From: Asterella californica
Taxonomy: Eukaryota; Streptophyta; Marchantiopsida; Marchantiales; Aytoniaceae
Assembly: GCA_036924285.1 (NCBI GenBank)
Contig: JAYKYS010000007.1
Span: 8,308,001-8,372,000, forward strand
Length of the DNA: 64,000 nt
Direction: 5' to 3'
The notes beneath the pieces were generated by a model. That model saw only the letters and a list, made by a program, of their open reading frames with translations, had not been told where the DNA came from and ran no database searches. Shown here piece after piece: positions 12,935-25,895 of this stretch; position 1 is the first letter of the stretch, and every line of letters begins with the position of its first letter. Made by a program: the position numbers and the translations under genes.

Positions 12935-13030
12935 CTACCTGATATCTTAAAGGGCTGTCTAGTTTGCTTACCGAACTGACATGTTGCACAGACTCCATTG
13001 GGCTCATTGCAAAGCTTTCAAGCTTAGAAG

Positions 13031-15399
13031 GCTTTTCAAAAAAATATTTTTAAATATAAATTTATTTTGAACTTTATCGAACTTTCTCTTATTTTAAAAA
13101 TTTAAAAAGGATATAAAATACTATAATTTATAAAATGAGCTTCAAAATGTTTCCTACTTCAAATAAAATACCATATTTTACTTGTATCTATGTTTAACAA
13201 AATTAATTAGTGAACCTCAAAGGTACACAAGTAGTACTTAAAGATTGCACTCTTTTCAAATATAATGCTTAAGCGTTGTAGTTTACAAAAGAGTTCCACT
13301 TAACAACTATTTATCGGAAGACTATCGACGTCCATTTTAGGATAATAAGGGATGTCAAAGGTAAGGAAAAAATGTCTAACTAGTGAACAAATAAAATTCA
13401 AGATTCATGAGCAACCAAATTGGACAATTCACGAATAGATAACTTAGTCTAAGTTCATGTTATCTGCTCGTCATTTGAGTATATTTGAAAATTAACATCT
13501 TGGTCTGAACTTGTCAAGTAACACTAAATGTGATACATATATTCACTCCGTGACGACAAATAAAACCATTTGTCTCTCAAAATTACAACCGTAAGGACAA
13601 CATATTGCAAAAACAATTATAAGTTTGATACCTCTTAATAACCCACATTATCTTATACGTACTTGTTAATACCTTACAAAATAGTTGTTATAAGCAAGTT
13701 ACCTTTTGAATCTTGAAATTTCATTATAATACTACAACAACTAGGTTGCAGACATTTCCATTGACATGATATCTTTTTTAACCGTCTCATGTGATCAAAA
13801 TCATATTGGATGTTCTCTTAAACTCATTTATTAATCATATCAAGTGTTCAAACATCATAAAAAAATGGTTGCGTCGATGAATTGGTATCCACTTATCAAG
13901 AATTGAAGATTGATGTTGAAAATTGCACAAGCTTCTGAGAGTGGACTCACATAGACAAAATTCAGTTGTTAGAACGAGCGAGATAGAGTAGATAAATCCA
14001 ATGTACACTAAAATTCAAGATGCCTATGCATAACCTTTCAGATAGACATTGGTTAGAAGCTCTTAATTACATGAACAATGATATGTAGAAGTCATGGCTA
14101 TTGTGAGTTAAAGAAGTTGGAGATCGAGGAATCTATCTGATATGGATTGCACAACAACAAGATGAAATTGGAACAAATATTGAAGATTTCTCTATCTAGA
14201 CTCAGATGACAAGACGTCCATCCAGAGATGCAAGAACATTTGTGCATTTTGTTGAGAAAAAACTGCACAAGTGGATTTTGGAAAAAAATATAGAAGATTT
14301 CACGTGAATAATTGTTACATTATGTTGAAGGTTGTTACATTTTTTCACAAGAGGGTAGCAATTACAAAAACTGCATTGGAGAAATTGATGAGTTGTAGTT
14401 CAAGTTAAGTAGTTGGAGGTGTTGTGAAGAAAATATTTCTTGGAGAGAGTGAACTTTTGAGTTATCACCGGCTTGAAACAAACTTGAACCACAAGAAAGC
14501 ACTCAGTTGTATTCCCTTCCGTGGAATTTCCAAGAAAAATAATCTGTTATATTTAAGTCAATTCTCTCTCTTTTCATTTCTTTCCCTTAATTATCTTCTC
14601 TTCTCAGCTCGTAAGCTGTTCTACACATAATGAGTATTATCCTTAAGTACACACATATCAAGAAACGACCGTCCAAAATTTTACTCAGACAAGCATGCAC
14701 ATATAAGTTAATATGCATGCTTGTCATAGTCTCTTAAGAGCGATGGAACTCTCTAGTTGTGGTGTGGTTGATATCAAGAAACTGAAGAGAACATTGGAAA
14801 TCTTGCACAAATGATTGGGATAAACTAAGATTCTTATTGGTGTTTGCAGACTTGCAATCAACTCTTGTATCAGATATTATCTCGAATAAAGCTCCATAAG
14901 TGATTGTGCACACAAAAATATGATACATGGTAGTTTTCACCTCTCGAATCTCTCTTCCTAACAACCTCAACCCATCTGTTAACATCTTACCGAAACTCAT
15001 AGTTTCAAGAACTCAAGGTCACAATCACACTCACAAAATCGAGAACAAATATGATCTACGGATCTCTTGATATCACAGAAAGAAGTTGTAGTACACAAAT
15101 TGGGAGATTTTTGAACCCTTGTTACTTCAACCATCACTTACTCACGATATGACCTTCCACTTTTCCTCAGACTTGACAAAATTTTGATCAATCTTACTCC
15201 AAAAGGTTTTACTCAGATCTGACTTATCACTCAATCACCACATCTATTACTCAAAATCTGAGAAAAGTGCTTATATAGAAGAAAATTGCTTCGCATTTAA
15301 TAGCTCATACTGTCATAGCTTATTCAAAACACATCCAAACTGTGATACGCTCAAGAAAGCCTAAGATGCACTCGTGCATCTATTTCAATCAAGAACAGA
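13031..15399. other. Non-coding stretch between two copia relics
   Basis: AT-rich sequence with no recognisable protein. Short frames at 14424-14630 (plus) and 14734-15000 (minus, 88 codons) match nothing I know. A 12-bp perfect inverted repeat lies at 14688-14725. It may be further decayed retroelement leader or LTR sequence. Confidence 0.4.
14688..14725. repeat. Perfect 12-bp inverted repeat, 14-base loop
   Basis: Arms 14688-14699 (gacaagcatgca) and 14714-14725 are exact reverse complements. There is no run of T beside it and no gene upstream, so a terminator role is unlikely. Confidence 0.8.
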
Positions 15400-16471
15400 G
15401 GCACAAAAGCTGCAATTATTGCAATAGTTCAACATTGTGAAGAAAGGGTCGAGGCATAAATGACCATGTGAACCACATCAAACAACTCGTAAATTAATTG
15501 TCTTCAGTCAAAGTAGAGGTTGATCTCACTATCTTGATCAAGGTCACATAACAGGGACTGCATGTTGAATACAAGTAGTTCATCACTTTGATTTTGACTA
15601 GAGAACCCCTTCCGCGGTTTGATGAACTAGTTCTTATGATATTAGTTAGGAGAGGAGGTGCGTCTGTTAGGGAGTTCTACTTCGACATGTCAGCAAGAAT
15701 TTGTCTATTTTGCAAAATCAAGAGGATCTCGAGATAGAGCTGATGGAAAAGATGTTAGACGTGGACGAGGTTACATACAACAATAACAGTCGTAGCAACA
15801 GAAAAACTAGAACCAGCAGAACTAGCAACAGGCTGGTTCCTCCAACAAATAGAGACGTGCGCTTGGTTCTTGCAACTATTGCAAGAAACAAAACCATAAT
15901 GTCAATAAATGCTACAAGCGGCAGAACAACCAACAGCAGTGCAACAACAACCAGCAAGGCTATGCAGCAATTGAGCAAGTCTACTCGAAGTAGTTGATGA
16001 TTACAACACATCATAGTTATGCGGCTTTCAAGCCACAAATTGAGTGGATAATCAACTCTAGTAACCAGTCACATGACATCCTATTGAGAGTGGTTTAGTT
16101 CACTAGAGCATGTGAAGACTCCTCAGTTTAAGATGACAAGTGATGACACCAAGCACCAGACCTAACATAAGGATAACATTTTGCTAGACATTCCTACTTC
16201 AACATTTACTAGTATAAAGTATGTTCTGCATGTACTCACATTGACTAGAAATCTGCTATTTGTAAGATAGATGGTAGATCAGGATCTACACGTGCGCTTC
16301 GATAAAGATGGATGTTTTATTGAAAATTCTAATAGCATTGTCATAGATCGAGGTAGTAAGAGTGATAGGCTGTTCAAACTAGATGCTTATACGCTTAAGT
16401 TACAAGCTGTCGTATATGGACATAGTGGTCCAATAGAGTCTAATATTGACATCAAGCACAAGCAAATTTAG
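15400..16471 (+). pseudogene. Ty1/copia gag to pre-integrase relic
   Basis: Joined frames read as a copia gag: an H-V-N-H-I-K-Q-L segment near 15470, then a zinc knuckle of the C-x2-C-x4-H-x4-C type at 15871-15912 (CNYCKKQNHNVNKC). After the protease region the frame from about 16200 reads YVLHVLTLTRNLLF, then VDQDLHVRFDKDGCF and SDRLFKLDAY, characteristic of the copia segment between protease and integrase. Stops and frameshifts are frequent. It is on the opposite strand to the 10-13 kb relic, so these are separate insertions or a rearrangement. No LTR, reverse transcriptase or RNase H was seen here. Confidence 0.8.
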
Positions 16472-19459
16472 TTAAATAGAGTATTTATTTTATGACTTGA
16501 CTCGTACATGATATGGACAAATAGGTCGAAATGAACCCACGAGTTGTATACAAGATCTAAGTTCTGTTTTCGAGTGAAAAACGCAACGAAAAATCACTTG
16601 GTATGCTTCAGCCCAACAAGCAATAGCTTGTTTGTGCAACCCCATCCATCCACATGCATAGAATCGAGTCCTCTTGCCTAATGTGCATCCAAACTGTGCG
16701 TATAAGAAGAAAGAGAAGTTTCAGTTTCGGTGAGAGTCAAACAGAGTGTACGTCTTTGTTCGAGTAGAAGGAGAAGTGAAACGAGTCTTGTTTTCGTTCA
16801 GTTTTACAGTGGTGTGGCCCAAGCTAGACTGCCAATCTGCAATGACAGCCCCTACACGGGTGCTTTACTTCTACTTGTACATCATGTATTTTAGCAGCTT
16901 GAAAGATACATGAAGTTGCAGTTCATTTCTTTGTTTTCGTGGCTGAGGTATGTAAATAGACACACGTTGTAGTTACTGTTGTTGGTTTTACATGCCCACA
17001 GTTCTTCGCTGCAATGGCAATAAAACCCAGCTGTTCGTTTTGCTTGTTGCAATAAAACATCAGTTTGTTCAAGTTTTGTCACAGCACACCCACACTTCTA
17101 CCGTGCAAGGACTATTATATCAGAGCGTTCTCCTTGTCGTTATCGTTCTCAAATCGGAGGAAGTTGAACTAGACTACCTTCCTGGATATAGTCCGAAATA
17201 AGGGCGCGCAATGAGATGCCTTTTTCCTCGATTCCGCATAGTGAAGTTTTGATAAGGAAGTCGTAAGAATAGAATAAGAACGGAAGAGAAAAGACGTTTA
17301 ACCAGCACTCCGTCTTATTCCTAACTGAGCATAAATATAACAAACAATATAAGCAGCACCTGTATACAAGCATGATGAGGTGAAAAATATACATCCAAAG
17401 TGTACAAACGTCCCAAGGAAGGAAAAAGACAAGTTTTAAGTGAGGAAAAAAATTTCATAGAATTGATTAGTTCTCAAGGAGACTTAGAATAGACTTGGAA
17501 AATAAAATGATTTATTTTTTTCCAAAGTTCGAAGAGAACAATTCTAAAACCCGTTGAAATCGAAGGTGACATAACGAGAGTTTAGAACAAAACAGTTTAG
17601 AACAAAAAAAGAACGAAATGTTTCTTATATAAAACGTCTAGAATACTTACGTCTAGAATAGTAAGAATATAATACAGAATAGACGAAAAAGAACAATGTT
17701 AAAATAGAAAGAATAGAAGTACTATTTAGAGGAAGTATAGGATTAGCTTCACACGAACCAAACCAGATTATGTTATTTCAACACTTGGCAGTGAGAAAAC
17801 TAAACCTATAAACAATGAACTACTAAACACTGAGTCTGGATTATAAAGCTCCGGATCTATGATTAAACTATGAACAGTTTTGTCATAGAATGTAAATTGT
17901 TTAGGGGGGTCTGGAGAAACAACCGCCGTGACAAAAGTATATATGCAGTTCTCTCATTGGACAGATCAGATCAAAACACATTAATAACGTCTAATTTTGT
18001 GCTCTAACAGCGATCGAACCAGCCTTGAGTGATAATGCAAGGATGTAGAAGAGATGTAAAATATGCATGCCTGAAGCATATCATCTTTTACTATGCATTT
18101 GCAGAGCTATCAGTAAATTAAATTGTGTGCCACTTGTAAAAGAGGAGATGTTTTTCTTCATTTTGTGTATTTGTCGTTTTCCTTTTATACGACACTCAGA
18201 GGAGGGAGGGATCTCGGCATCTCGCAATAATAGCGTGGACATTAGAGGTGTAAAACGTAGAAATTAATATTCTCTCATTGGTAAAACCGTAGCGACCTGT
18301 AGAGTACTTATGGCACGATTTCACAGTTTTCTCACTTGCGGTGCTTGAAACTGTCGGGGAATATGCATCCCTAATCTCTATGAGTGTTTGTCGGGGAGTA
18401 CATAGCCCCCATTCGCCTCCGCATATTTGTGTCAGAGTTTTCTCCGAATCTGCGGTTTGGTAATAAACTTTTGCATCGCACAAGTTTTCGAATTTCCAAA
18501 AGTCTGGAGCGGAAAACCACAAAAACCCAGGCGATCTTAGATTGAAACAAGAGGAACCCTCTCCACGCTTTTTGGAGTACTCTTTTCGTACGGCGACGTG
18601 GACAATAGCATAAAGTGTTTTGGCACGGAAAATTCAAATCAAATTGCGGTTGTGCACAGTGATTTCTACTATTGTCGATTGGCAAGGAAGAATTGAGCTC
18701 CCCAGTTTTTGGGGTGGAAAAATGAAGTTTTTCGTGGTGGGTCCAGTTGATCTGGGCGGAAAGATTTATCGTCAGCACAGTGTGGTACCTGCGAATGGGG
18801 CTAGAGTGATGTGCGGACATTCATTCTAATGCGTTGCATTCCGGGTACATTCATCGATCAAGTAGAGGAATTCATTGGCATCATTTGAAGGTTCTTCCAG
18901 CCACATATCACAGTACGATTACAGATTGACTTTAGGCTTTGATTTCGTAGTCGGAACACCCGTGCTTGTCAGTTGCTCGTCTCGCATTTGCTCGTGTTTG
19001 CGTCCAGCGACAGGCTGTTTTTGAACAGCCTGTCGCTGGACAGTTACAAATCTCTTCCCTTACAGTTCTGGAACTGAACTGAACGTCCCTTTGAGACGTA
19101 AGACGAACTGTTTTCTGTCTTGTGATCAGTGTTTGTTTTAAATCAGTGTGTATCATTGCAGATCATACCTGCATGCTGGCTGATCCTGAATTAGAAATGC
19201 TTCAATCAGCGTCGCTTCGTGGAGAACTTTAAAGAAGGTTGAGCTTATAAATTCAGTGATTATTTGCAATAGTTGTCAAAACGTTTCGCAGGGATTATTG
19301 ATGAGACTCACCCACTGGTTTGGATTGCAGAACTCTCTTACACCATCGAGGCTTAAGCAGATTTGACGTCTGACGGAGCATTCTTCCCGAGGAACCAAAG
19401 TGGTCGGGGACTTTGCGCTATTAAGCCGATCAAGAGGTTGAATATACAGTAGTTGCATC
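16472..19459. other. Intergenic region upstream of KDSR
   Basis: No gene recognised. 17200-18000 is AT-rich with short local repeats such as gtctagaata at about 17635-17660. 18200-18830 is richer in GC and open in several frames on both strands, which looks like composition rather than coding. The promoter and 5' UTR of KDSR probably lie in the last few hundred bases, but no clear TATA box could be assigned. Confidence 0.4.
19002..19041. repeat. Perfect 18-bp inverted repeat, 4-base loop
   Basis: Arms 19002-19019 (gtccagcgacaggctgtt) and 19024-19041 are exact reverse complements around a tttg loop, about 420 bp upstream of the KDSR start. It would be a very stable hairpin if transcribed in the 5' UTR. 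Confidence 0.88.
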
Positions 19460-21573
19460 ATGATTGCCTGGCTTTGGGCCCTGATTGCACTGGTACCGGT
19501 CCTCATCTTTTTGCTTTGGAGGTCGCTTTCTCCTCGGCCGTCGAAAATATCTTTAAGGTCACGCCATGTGCTTATTACTGGGGGATCCAGCGGGATTGGA
19601 TTATCGTTGGCGCAGCTAGCTGTCTTGGAAGGTGCTCGTGTCTCGATTCTTGGGCGGAGTAAAGATAAGCTTGCAGCCGCTTGTCAAGAGATTGTCAAGT
19701 ATCACGAGACATCGAAATACCGTGCGGATAGTTCGAAACCGCTTGGGGTATCTGGAGAAGCTGAGGTGTTGGGATACAGTGCAGATGTAAAGGACTTTTC
19801 ATCCATAGAGAAGGCTTTAGCGGAAGCTGTGGAGAAATTAGGCCCAATTGATGTTCTGATTTGTTCACATGGAGTAGCCGTACCAGCCACTTTTGAGGAT
19901 ACGTCTCTGGATATGATGTATCACATGCTCGATACCAATCTGAAAGGTAACCTTCATTGTATCAAGGCCGCTATCCCTCATATGAAAAGCAGGATCCTTC
20001 CAGGTCCGGGCAACATCTCCATTGTCAGCTCACAAGCTGCCCAGGTAATCTCTTACCTCATCATTTTTACTACTTAGCTCTCCTTCTGGAGTTGCTGCTT
20101 TTAGCAATACATTGTAGTATCCGATTCTGTGTCTACCCACCGTTCCTGCATGGTGCACTACCCTCGCTTAAGATCCTTTCTTTGGACTGACTATGGAAGT
20201 CCCTTAGAACAACATTTACAGAAGAAACTTGATACTCGTCCTGCGGCCGACACCTGTATGGACAGGAGTTTATTGCCTGTATTGCTCTCGGAACCTTCGT
20301 GTTAGTGTGGCTAACATGTGGAATGATGTTAAACACGTCTTTGGGGTCCAGCTGAAAGCCCGTCTGGCGATATCAGGTCCATTACTTATGTTTTGCAACT
20401 TTGGAAGGGTTGGAAAAACATGAACTGACAATAGAGTACCCGTGGCACTTGACGTTGGTTGCTTAGGTATCTTTGTATGGCTATGCTGCATATTCTGCAA
20501 CGAAGGGCGGTCTGCGTAGTCTTGCCGAAGGGTTGCAGCAAGAGCTATTTCAGTACGACATACGAGTGTCCTTGATCTATCCACCAGATACTAAGACCCC
20601 AGGTTTTATTGAAGGTAAGCATTGAAAATCTCCTACCTGCCTCTCGCCTGTTGTGTTGGGTTCTTGGTACGTGCAGTAATTTGATTCGAAAGCCATCATT
20701 TTTCCTCCGCCAACACTCAGCAGTGGAGAAGGTCAGGTTCAGTTCTGTATTCCTCAGCTTTAAAAACGAGTAGACTGATCTGTTCCTTATGCTTTTGCCT
20801 TTTGTTCTTCCACAGAGAACAAAACAAAGCCTGAGTTAACAGTGAAGCTATCCGAGTCAAGTGCAGCCATGGAGTCCATTGACGTAGCGAAGGCGGCCAT
20901 CACCGGTCTGAAGGCTGGACACTTTAGCATAACCTGCAACTTTGAAGGTCTCGTGTTGAGTTCTGTGACAGCGGGCATGTCTCCTCAGCCATCTCTTCCA
21001 CATGCATTGCTCGAAATCTTCGGCATGGGGATTTTTCGGATAGTTGCGTTCGTCGTACTTGCAGGCTGGTTTAAAACCATTGCGGATTATCATCGTGTTC
21101 ACAAAAGGTAAGACTCTATGAAGTGTAGAGTTTTTACGTTGGTCAATAAGATTCTTCAGTAGGACCAATGTTGGATCAGGCGTAGCACAGTTTCGGTCAC
21201 ATGGCTTTGGAGTTCGTAGTCTTCAAGTGAAAAACAGCCATTTGCCCGATTAGTTCACAAGGAGTCGAAATGACTCTTTCGAGTACGAGGCTTGAGTGGT
21301 ATTCCATACGTCAGCGTGGAAGCAGGAACTAGGAAGCAGGAAGCTAAATAGTCAAGTTAGCGGTGCTGCAGATTGTATTATCTGATTTGTTATCTTCTTT
21401 TACCTTTTCACTCAGAAGTGGTGAAGATTTGCAGTATTGTTTCAAAGATTCATAGCAGTTGAAATTTACAACAGATTGTAAGATATCTCGGTCTTGGCAT
21501 TCCTCTTGGATATTGACTTCAACATATGATTAAGCTAATTTGGTTTTCCTCGTTTTGCAGAACAAATACTTAG
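19460..21573 (+). CDS. TSC10: 3-ketodihydrosphingosine (3-dehydrosphinganine) reductase, 4 exons
   Basis: Encodes an NADPH-dependent short-chain dehydrogenase that reduces 3-ketosphinganine to sphinganine, the second step of sphingolipid synthesis at the ER. Exons are 19460-20044, 20467-20614, 20816-21107 and 21561-21573, all with GT-AG introns and compatible phases, giving 345 residues, close to the usual length. Residues 1-20 form an N-terminal membrane segment. The cofactor motif TGGSSGIG is at 40-47, the catalytic Y-x3-K (YSATK) at 204-208 and the structural Ser about 190. YPPDTKTPGF in exon 2 is typical of the family. A hydrophobic segment near the C-terminus (GIFRIVAFVVLAGWF) precedes a basic tail. 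The last exon adds only the final four codons and the stop. The first ATG was chosen because it gives the expected membrane anchor. All key residues are intact. Confidence 0.93.
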
Positions 21574-22385
21574 TAGTGGCCCCCGGATCTGTCGAAGCTT
21601 CTGGTAACGATATCTCTAGGGTTCTCAACCAGTTACTCGTCGACAAGGATTAAAGACTTCTTAGTTGTTAAAGAAATCCTGTACGGTGTTCAAATGCCCA
21701 TTACAGCATTGCCAGACTCCGTGATTTTCTGAGGTCTCGTAAACTATTCTTTCCGACTATTCCACATTCATTCCAAACTGGAAGTTCGTTCCATGTGGTA
21801 CCGTAGTCCATGAAGCCCTTTTACTGTTCCTTATTTCTGCCTGGTTGCTGTATCACAGAAGGTGCATGTGGACCATGACACTACGAATTCTACTTTGTTT
21901 TCGAGTTCTCACGTTCCTTTTGTCAGCACAGAAAGTATTGGCTTTTTCTTTGTGTACTCTCCCTGTTGTACACTACTCATCTACCGTAACCAATCCGATC
22001 GTTCCTGTTCCCAGTCTACCTTCATAAAGTATTTGTACTTACTGGCGAAGTCTATCCGGTCTCAATCTCTGGTTCGAAAGTTCCGTCTTTTCCAGGTGAA
22101 AGCCTGCACAATGACTCTATTGGTAGAACTGTTGAAGCACGCAGAAGAGCCTCTCGTACCTTAGACATGAATATACCTTGAATATAGGAACATGAAGTGC
22201 GGCTTGCTAATGCTGGTGAGAGACTGAAGTAAGGGACGTTCTGATCCAAAGCAGCAGGTATTCCACTACGCGATATAAGTGGGATGGGCAAGAAGCGTTT
22301 CGACCTCTTCTAACTTACCAGTAATGACGGGCAAATACAGGCTCGTCTTTTACTACCTCTGTATGCCTTATCCTCTATTCACTGA
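21574..22385 (+). other. Probable KDSR 3' UTR and flank
   Basis: No protein-like frame. The stretch is GC-neutral and continues in the texture of the gene, so at least part is likely 3' UTR. No unambiguous polyadenylation signal stands out. Confidence 0.4.
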
Positions 22386-22435
22386 CTAAATCTGTGCTCC
22401 TCAACTCTTGCATGAGTTGAGGAGCACAGATTTAG
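22386..22435. repeat. Perfect 22-bp inverted repeat, 6-base loop
   Basis: Arms 22386-22407 and 22414-22435 are exact reverse complements around ttgcat. It lies about 0.8 kb downstream of the KDSR stop. It could form a stable 3' UTR hairpin, but its lack of sequence constraint elsewhere fits the window-wide snap-back pattern. Confidence 0.9.
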
Positions 22436-23827
22436 ACACATCTAGTTCGTCTTCATTTCTGCATGGGAGTTTGCATTTAGCCTTTGAAGCATACTGCATT
22501 TGTTCTCTTGTCATTGTCTACTTGAATTCGCCGATATACCGAGGGGAACCTATTCTGGAAATGTGCTTTGCACTACACATTTCCATCGGCACACCCTCCT
22601 GTTACATAACAATTCGCTAACTCCGCTCGGCATGGTTAGCGCACATTCGGCCCCTAATTGATTCTCACTGTGTACTTTGCTGGACTAATTGCGTGATACC
22701 CCTATACTAGAGAGTGGTCCTTGAGCATATCTGCCATTCTCGACGTATGAAGATAACTTACCAGTAATGAAAGAGACGAATTAACTGTTGGGATCCATCA
22801 TGGGGCACCTTGGAATCAAGCAGCAGATGGATCGCTCCAAGATCGAACAAATCAAAGTAGTTGATTCAATCTTGTAGTTATTGAGACGGCAATTGCAGTG
22901 GTAAAGATGATAAAATGATCTTTAAACGGCAAGAATTACATCCAGTGATGAATGTATGTTCACTGAAATCTCCATGTGCAAAGGTATATGTGCATCCATG
23001 GAGTAGTTTACTAGTTCTTCTTCTGCAAGATTGGAGAGCAAGGTGCGCATGGTAGTTATCTGCAAAGGTGAACTCCGTGAATTGTGATCCATCCAATCAT
23101 GTCTGCACAACGGATGAACTCCGTGAGTTGTGATTGAATTGTGAAATATACATGCAACTTGAACTCTCGTCCAAAAGAAAGAAAAGGAAAAGCGTGAAGA
23201 GCGATGGAAATATGAGGGTGCAATTGGTCCGAACAGGTGGGGAAATGGTTATCAGACTGATATGGACTCGTTATTTGGATGAAGGTTTAACAATGTTAGT
23301 GAGAATTATATAAATGTTAAATTACAACTCAAACTAACATCACGAAAACTACCTTTTGTATTTAAATGTAAAATATTACATGCATAACTGTAGTGGTGAA
23401 AGAAACCTGTAAATATTACACGTGAAACGTTAACTGTGCTCCCATAGAGATAAAACCGGATTCCTCTCCGGTAAAAGAATACATTTTATGACGTTTAATT
23501 TTATCACTTAACCTTTCCAATCAAAAAGTGTTAGAGATGAATTAAACCACCTTGTATATTCTCTCCTCGGTCCAAAGATGATAAAGGTCAATATATATGC
23601 ACATGTACTAGCTTTTTCAAGAAGTGAATATTGCTAAATATTGTAAGAAGTGAATATGCATATTGATTTCTCTCTTCGATCAGGATGAGAAGACAACACG
23701 AATAACTTAGAAGGAATCTTAATAATTTTGAATTGCGAGAAATGAAATTATTGGTTTCTTCGTAGATGAGGTTTTTTATATTTATTTCCCTTGTTAAATT
23801 AACTCCCTCAAGCAATGAGAGAGTTCG
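22436..23827. other. Gene-free flank with sequence also seen in the PNPase intron
   Basis: Around 22590-22660 the sequence (cctcctgttacataac ... gttagcgcacattcg...cccta) resembles 40215-40280 in PNPase intron 8, suggesting a shared old repeat. After 23100 the sequence becomes AT-rich and featureless. No gene seen. Confidence 0.4.
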
Positions 23828-23854
23828 TTTACACACCTCCTGAAGGTGTGTAAA
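23828..23854. repeat. Perfect 11-bp inverted repeat, 5-base loop
   Basis: Arms tttacacacct (23828-23838) and its exact complement (23844-23854) are separated by cctga. It is just before a dispersed hairpin repeat copy. Confidence 0.75.
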
Positions 23855-23879
23855 TTAAGTCTAACACTTGGCATGAGCC

Positions 23880-24185
23880 TTGTGGACCTGAATTTCCTTG
23901 CAGATGGAGGAGTAAAATATGCAAGGATTTAATTTATTACCTAACTCTTCTGTCTGGAAAGCTTAGGTAATAAAATAAAGATTTCATTAATTATTTAGTT
24001 TTTAATTTGTAGCCTCTTTCACTTATGTTTTCAGAATTGATTTATGGGTTATGTGAGGATCTTCTTGCAGCTCCTGGGTCCTCTAATATTTAATATATAT
24101 ATAATTCCCAGTTAATAGTTTTTTATTTTCTGACAATAACATAAGAGCAAGAGTTCCCCAGAAGTTCATGTTACATGCATATCCT
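23880..24185 (-). repeat. Copy of dispersed double-hairpin repeat family
   Basis: This contains a gatggagga segment beside atatgcaagg. It also has a perfect 12-bp inverted repeat (tttattacctaa ... ttaggtaataaa, around 23932-23974) and ends near 24180 with cagaagttcatgttacatgcatat. The same order occurs at 32745-33075, and in reverse complement at 61318-61625 and 62255-62545. It encodes no protein and looks like a short non-autonomous element. Confidence 0.6.
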
Positions 24186-24765
24186 ACTTGCACTTGATGT
24201 GATATAGGTTAAACTTCCATCAACTGAACGCCCAGAAGATAAAAGGAGACCGACCACCAACAAATGAATTTCTTTTTCGTTCAATTTGGTTTGCTTTATA
24301 ACCAAACTCTTTCACGAGGAAAGGTTTGGCTATAAATTCCGGAATCTATATATTTGCATCTCTATCTTAAATGGAGAGGATCAGTAATCATATTTGTTAT
24401 GTGTGTGATTGTCGGGTGTGGATCAAAGATGATTGTTACGTACACATATAATACTGGTATACTTGGAAAGACATTACACATTCATGAAAGATACCAAAGA
24501 TTGCATCATATTTGTATTTGTATTCTTGATGTGTTATTGGTGGATCATATATATAGTCCAGGGAAAAACCTGCATAATCATCATCACCAAGCCCTTCATC
24601 CTCCTTCCAGTTGATCTATTCACGATTGATTTCGACAGAGATCAATATTTACTAACGATGTTCTTGCCTTAGATTCAAAGTTGGGTTCTGGTCACGTCAT
24701 ATCACTTCTTATGTAGAGGCTAGGTTTACAACAAGTCATGGTGTAAAGCTTTTTATATTTTGATT

Positions 24766-25218
24766 GAAAACTTTTATTTCACATGTGTTTGCATAAGCTA
24801 TACGTTGATTCTGAAAATCGGAAAGTGAGAACATATGAATGAAATCGTAGTGAAAACTAACAAATGTTAGAAAGTAGCAAGAAAAAACAGATGGAATAGT
24901 TATGAAAACTGAGAAAGAAAGAAAAATTAGATCCGGATAAATCGCAACGCATAGCCCCTCTATTCGTTATAGAACAAGTAGCTACTCCTGCAATGGAATA
25001 GCGGGGCTATGCTATGAAAACTTATCCGGATCTATTTCTTTTTCTTTCTCAGTTTTCATAACTATTCCATCCGTTTGTTCTTGCTACTTTCTAACATTTG
25101 TTAGTTTTCACCACGATTTCATTCATATGTTCTCCCTTTCCGATTTTCAGAATCAACGCATGGAAATAAAAGTTTTCATAGCTTATGCTATTCCATTGCA
25201 GGAGTAGCTACTTGTTCT
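24766..25218. mobile_element. Foldback element with ~180-bp arms and nested 31-bp inverted copy
   Basis: Arms 24766-24958 and 25003-25180 are reverse complements at high identity. The left arm carries an extra ~22 bp near 24783-24804. The loop contains a 31-bp stretch (24971-25001) whose exact reverse complement lies just outside the right arm at 25188-25218. Transcribed, it would form a long near-perfect hairpin. No protein is encoded. It is most like a foldback/MITE element or a recent inverted duplication. Confidence 0.8.
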
Positions 25219-25895
25219 ATTTGAAATGAATCTCTACGATGAAGAGATAATCGGAATGCGTTCAAGAGCGTATGAGATAACATATGAATACTTGGTCTGA
25301 AAGCCGAATTCTGGTCCCATGAGTGAACTCATCGACAAACTGTATACTCCCAGAGGAAGTGGCCATCCTCCGAAACTGAAACGTTCTTGCTAAAAGTTCT
25401 TTTCTTTTCTCTTCAAGGAAACTTCAGTCTACCGAACGTCGTGCCTTAATTCTGATCTGCCCATTCCTTCTTGAGTTCAACCTCCGGGTCTAGAATCGTA
25501 GGCAGTAGCTCACGATCCCAGCACTCTTGTCTCCCCAATAAACACTCTTATCTCGTCAAGAAAACATCAAGTACATCGATCAATCGCTTGGTGATGTGCT
25601 GCTCCTCTCCTGCAAGAAAACTGTCACCGCCCCTTGAGAAAAGATTATTATAAACTAAAAGAGAAATTCTCTCGTGTCACAGCGGCTCTTGTTTGTTTTG
25701 CTACCTTAGACTCCTCCCACACGTGGTCAGCTAGACCTCACCTAATGGACCTACCGTGCCTTAAACCCCATATGAGTCAAAAGCACACAAGAGAATATTT
25801 CTTTTTTCCTCGCAATGTATTTTGAGTAAGTAGAAAAGGTTTTGTTTCGTTCCAAAAAACGTCGAAATTTGGATCTTATCATTTCTATGTTGTTA
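25219..25895. other. Unassigned sequence
   Basis: Two plus-strand frames of about 60 codons (25471-25653, 25634-25825) lie here. Neither resembles a known protein, and no splice-linked partner was found. Confidence 0.3.

Larger units (their letters stand above)
10059..13030 (-). pseudogene. Ty1/copia pol relic (integrase to RNase H)
   Basis: From high to low coordinates on the minus strand the order is that of copia pol. A pre-integrase zinc-binding segment (C-A-T-C-Q-F-G-K-Q, about 13000-12960) comes first, then an integrase start with an IDDH motif near 12810. Next come three tandem copies of the integrase tail (11714-12480), a reverse-transcriptase segment with LYGLK and AWY motifs (11004-10783), and an RNase H piece with GYTDADW (about 10290). 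Many frameshifts and stops break it. Two later events are visible: the triplication and a 32-bp inverted duplication at 12864-12934. No LTRs were identified. Confidence 0.85.

Noticed and set aside
18196..18829. Overlapping open frames on both strands (up to 149 codons)
   Set aside because: Open on both strands at once in a GC-richer patch, with no recognisable protein; probably composition or 5' flank of KDSR.
22386..22435. Rho-independent terminator
   Set aside because: This is a plant nuclear locus, there is no T-run after the stem, and similar hairpins occur away from genes.
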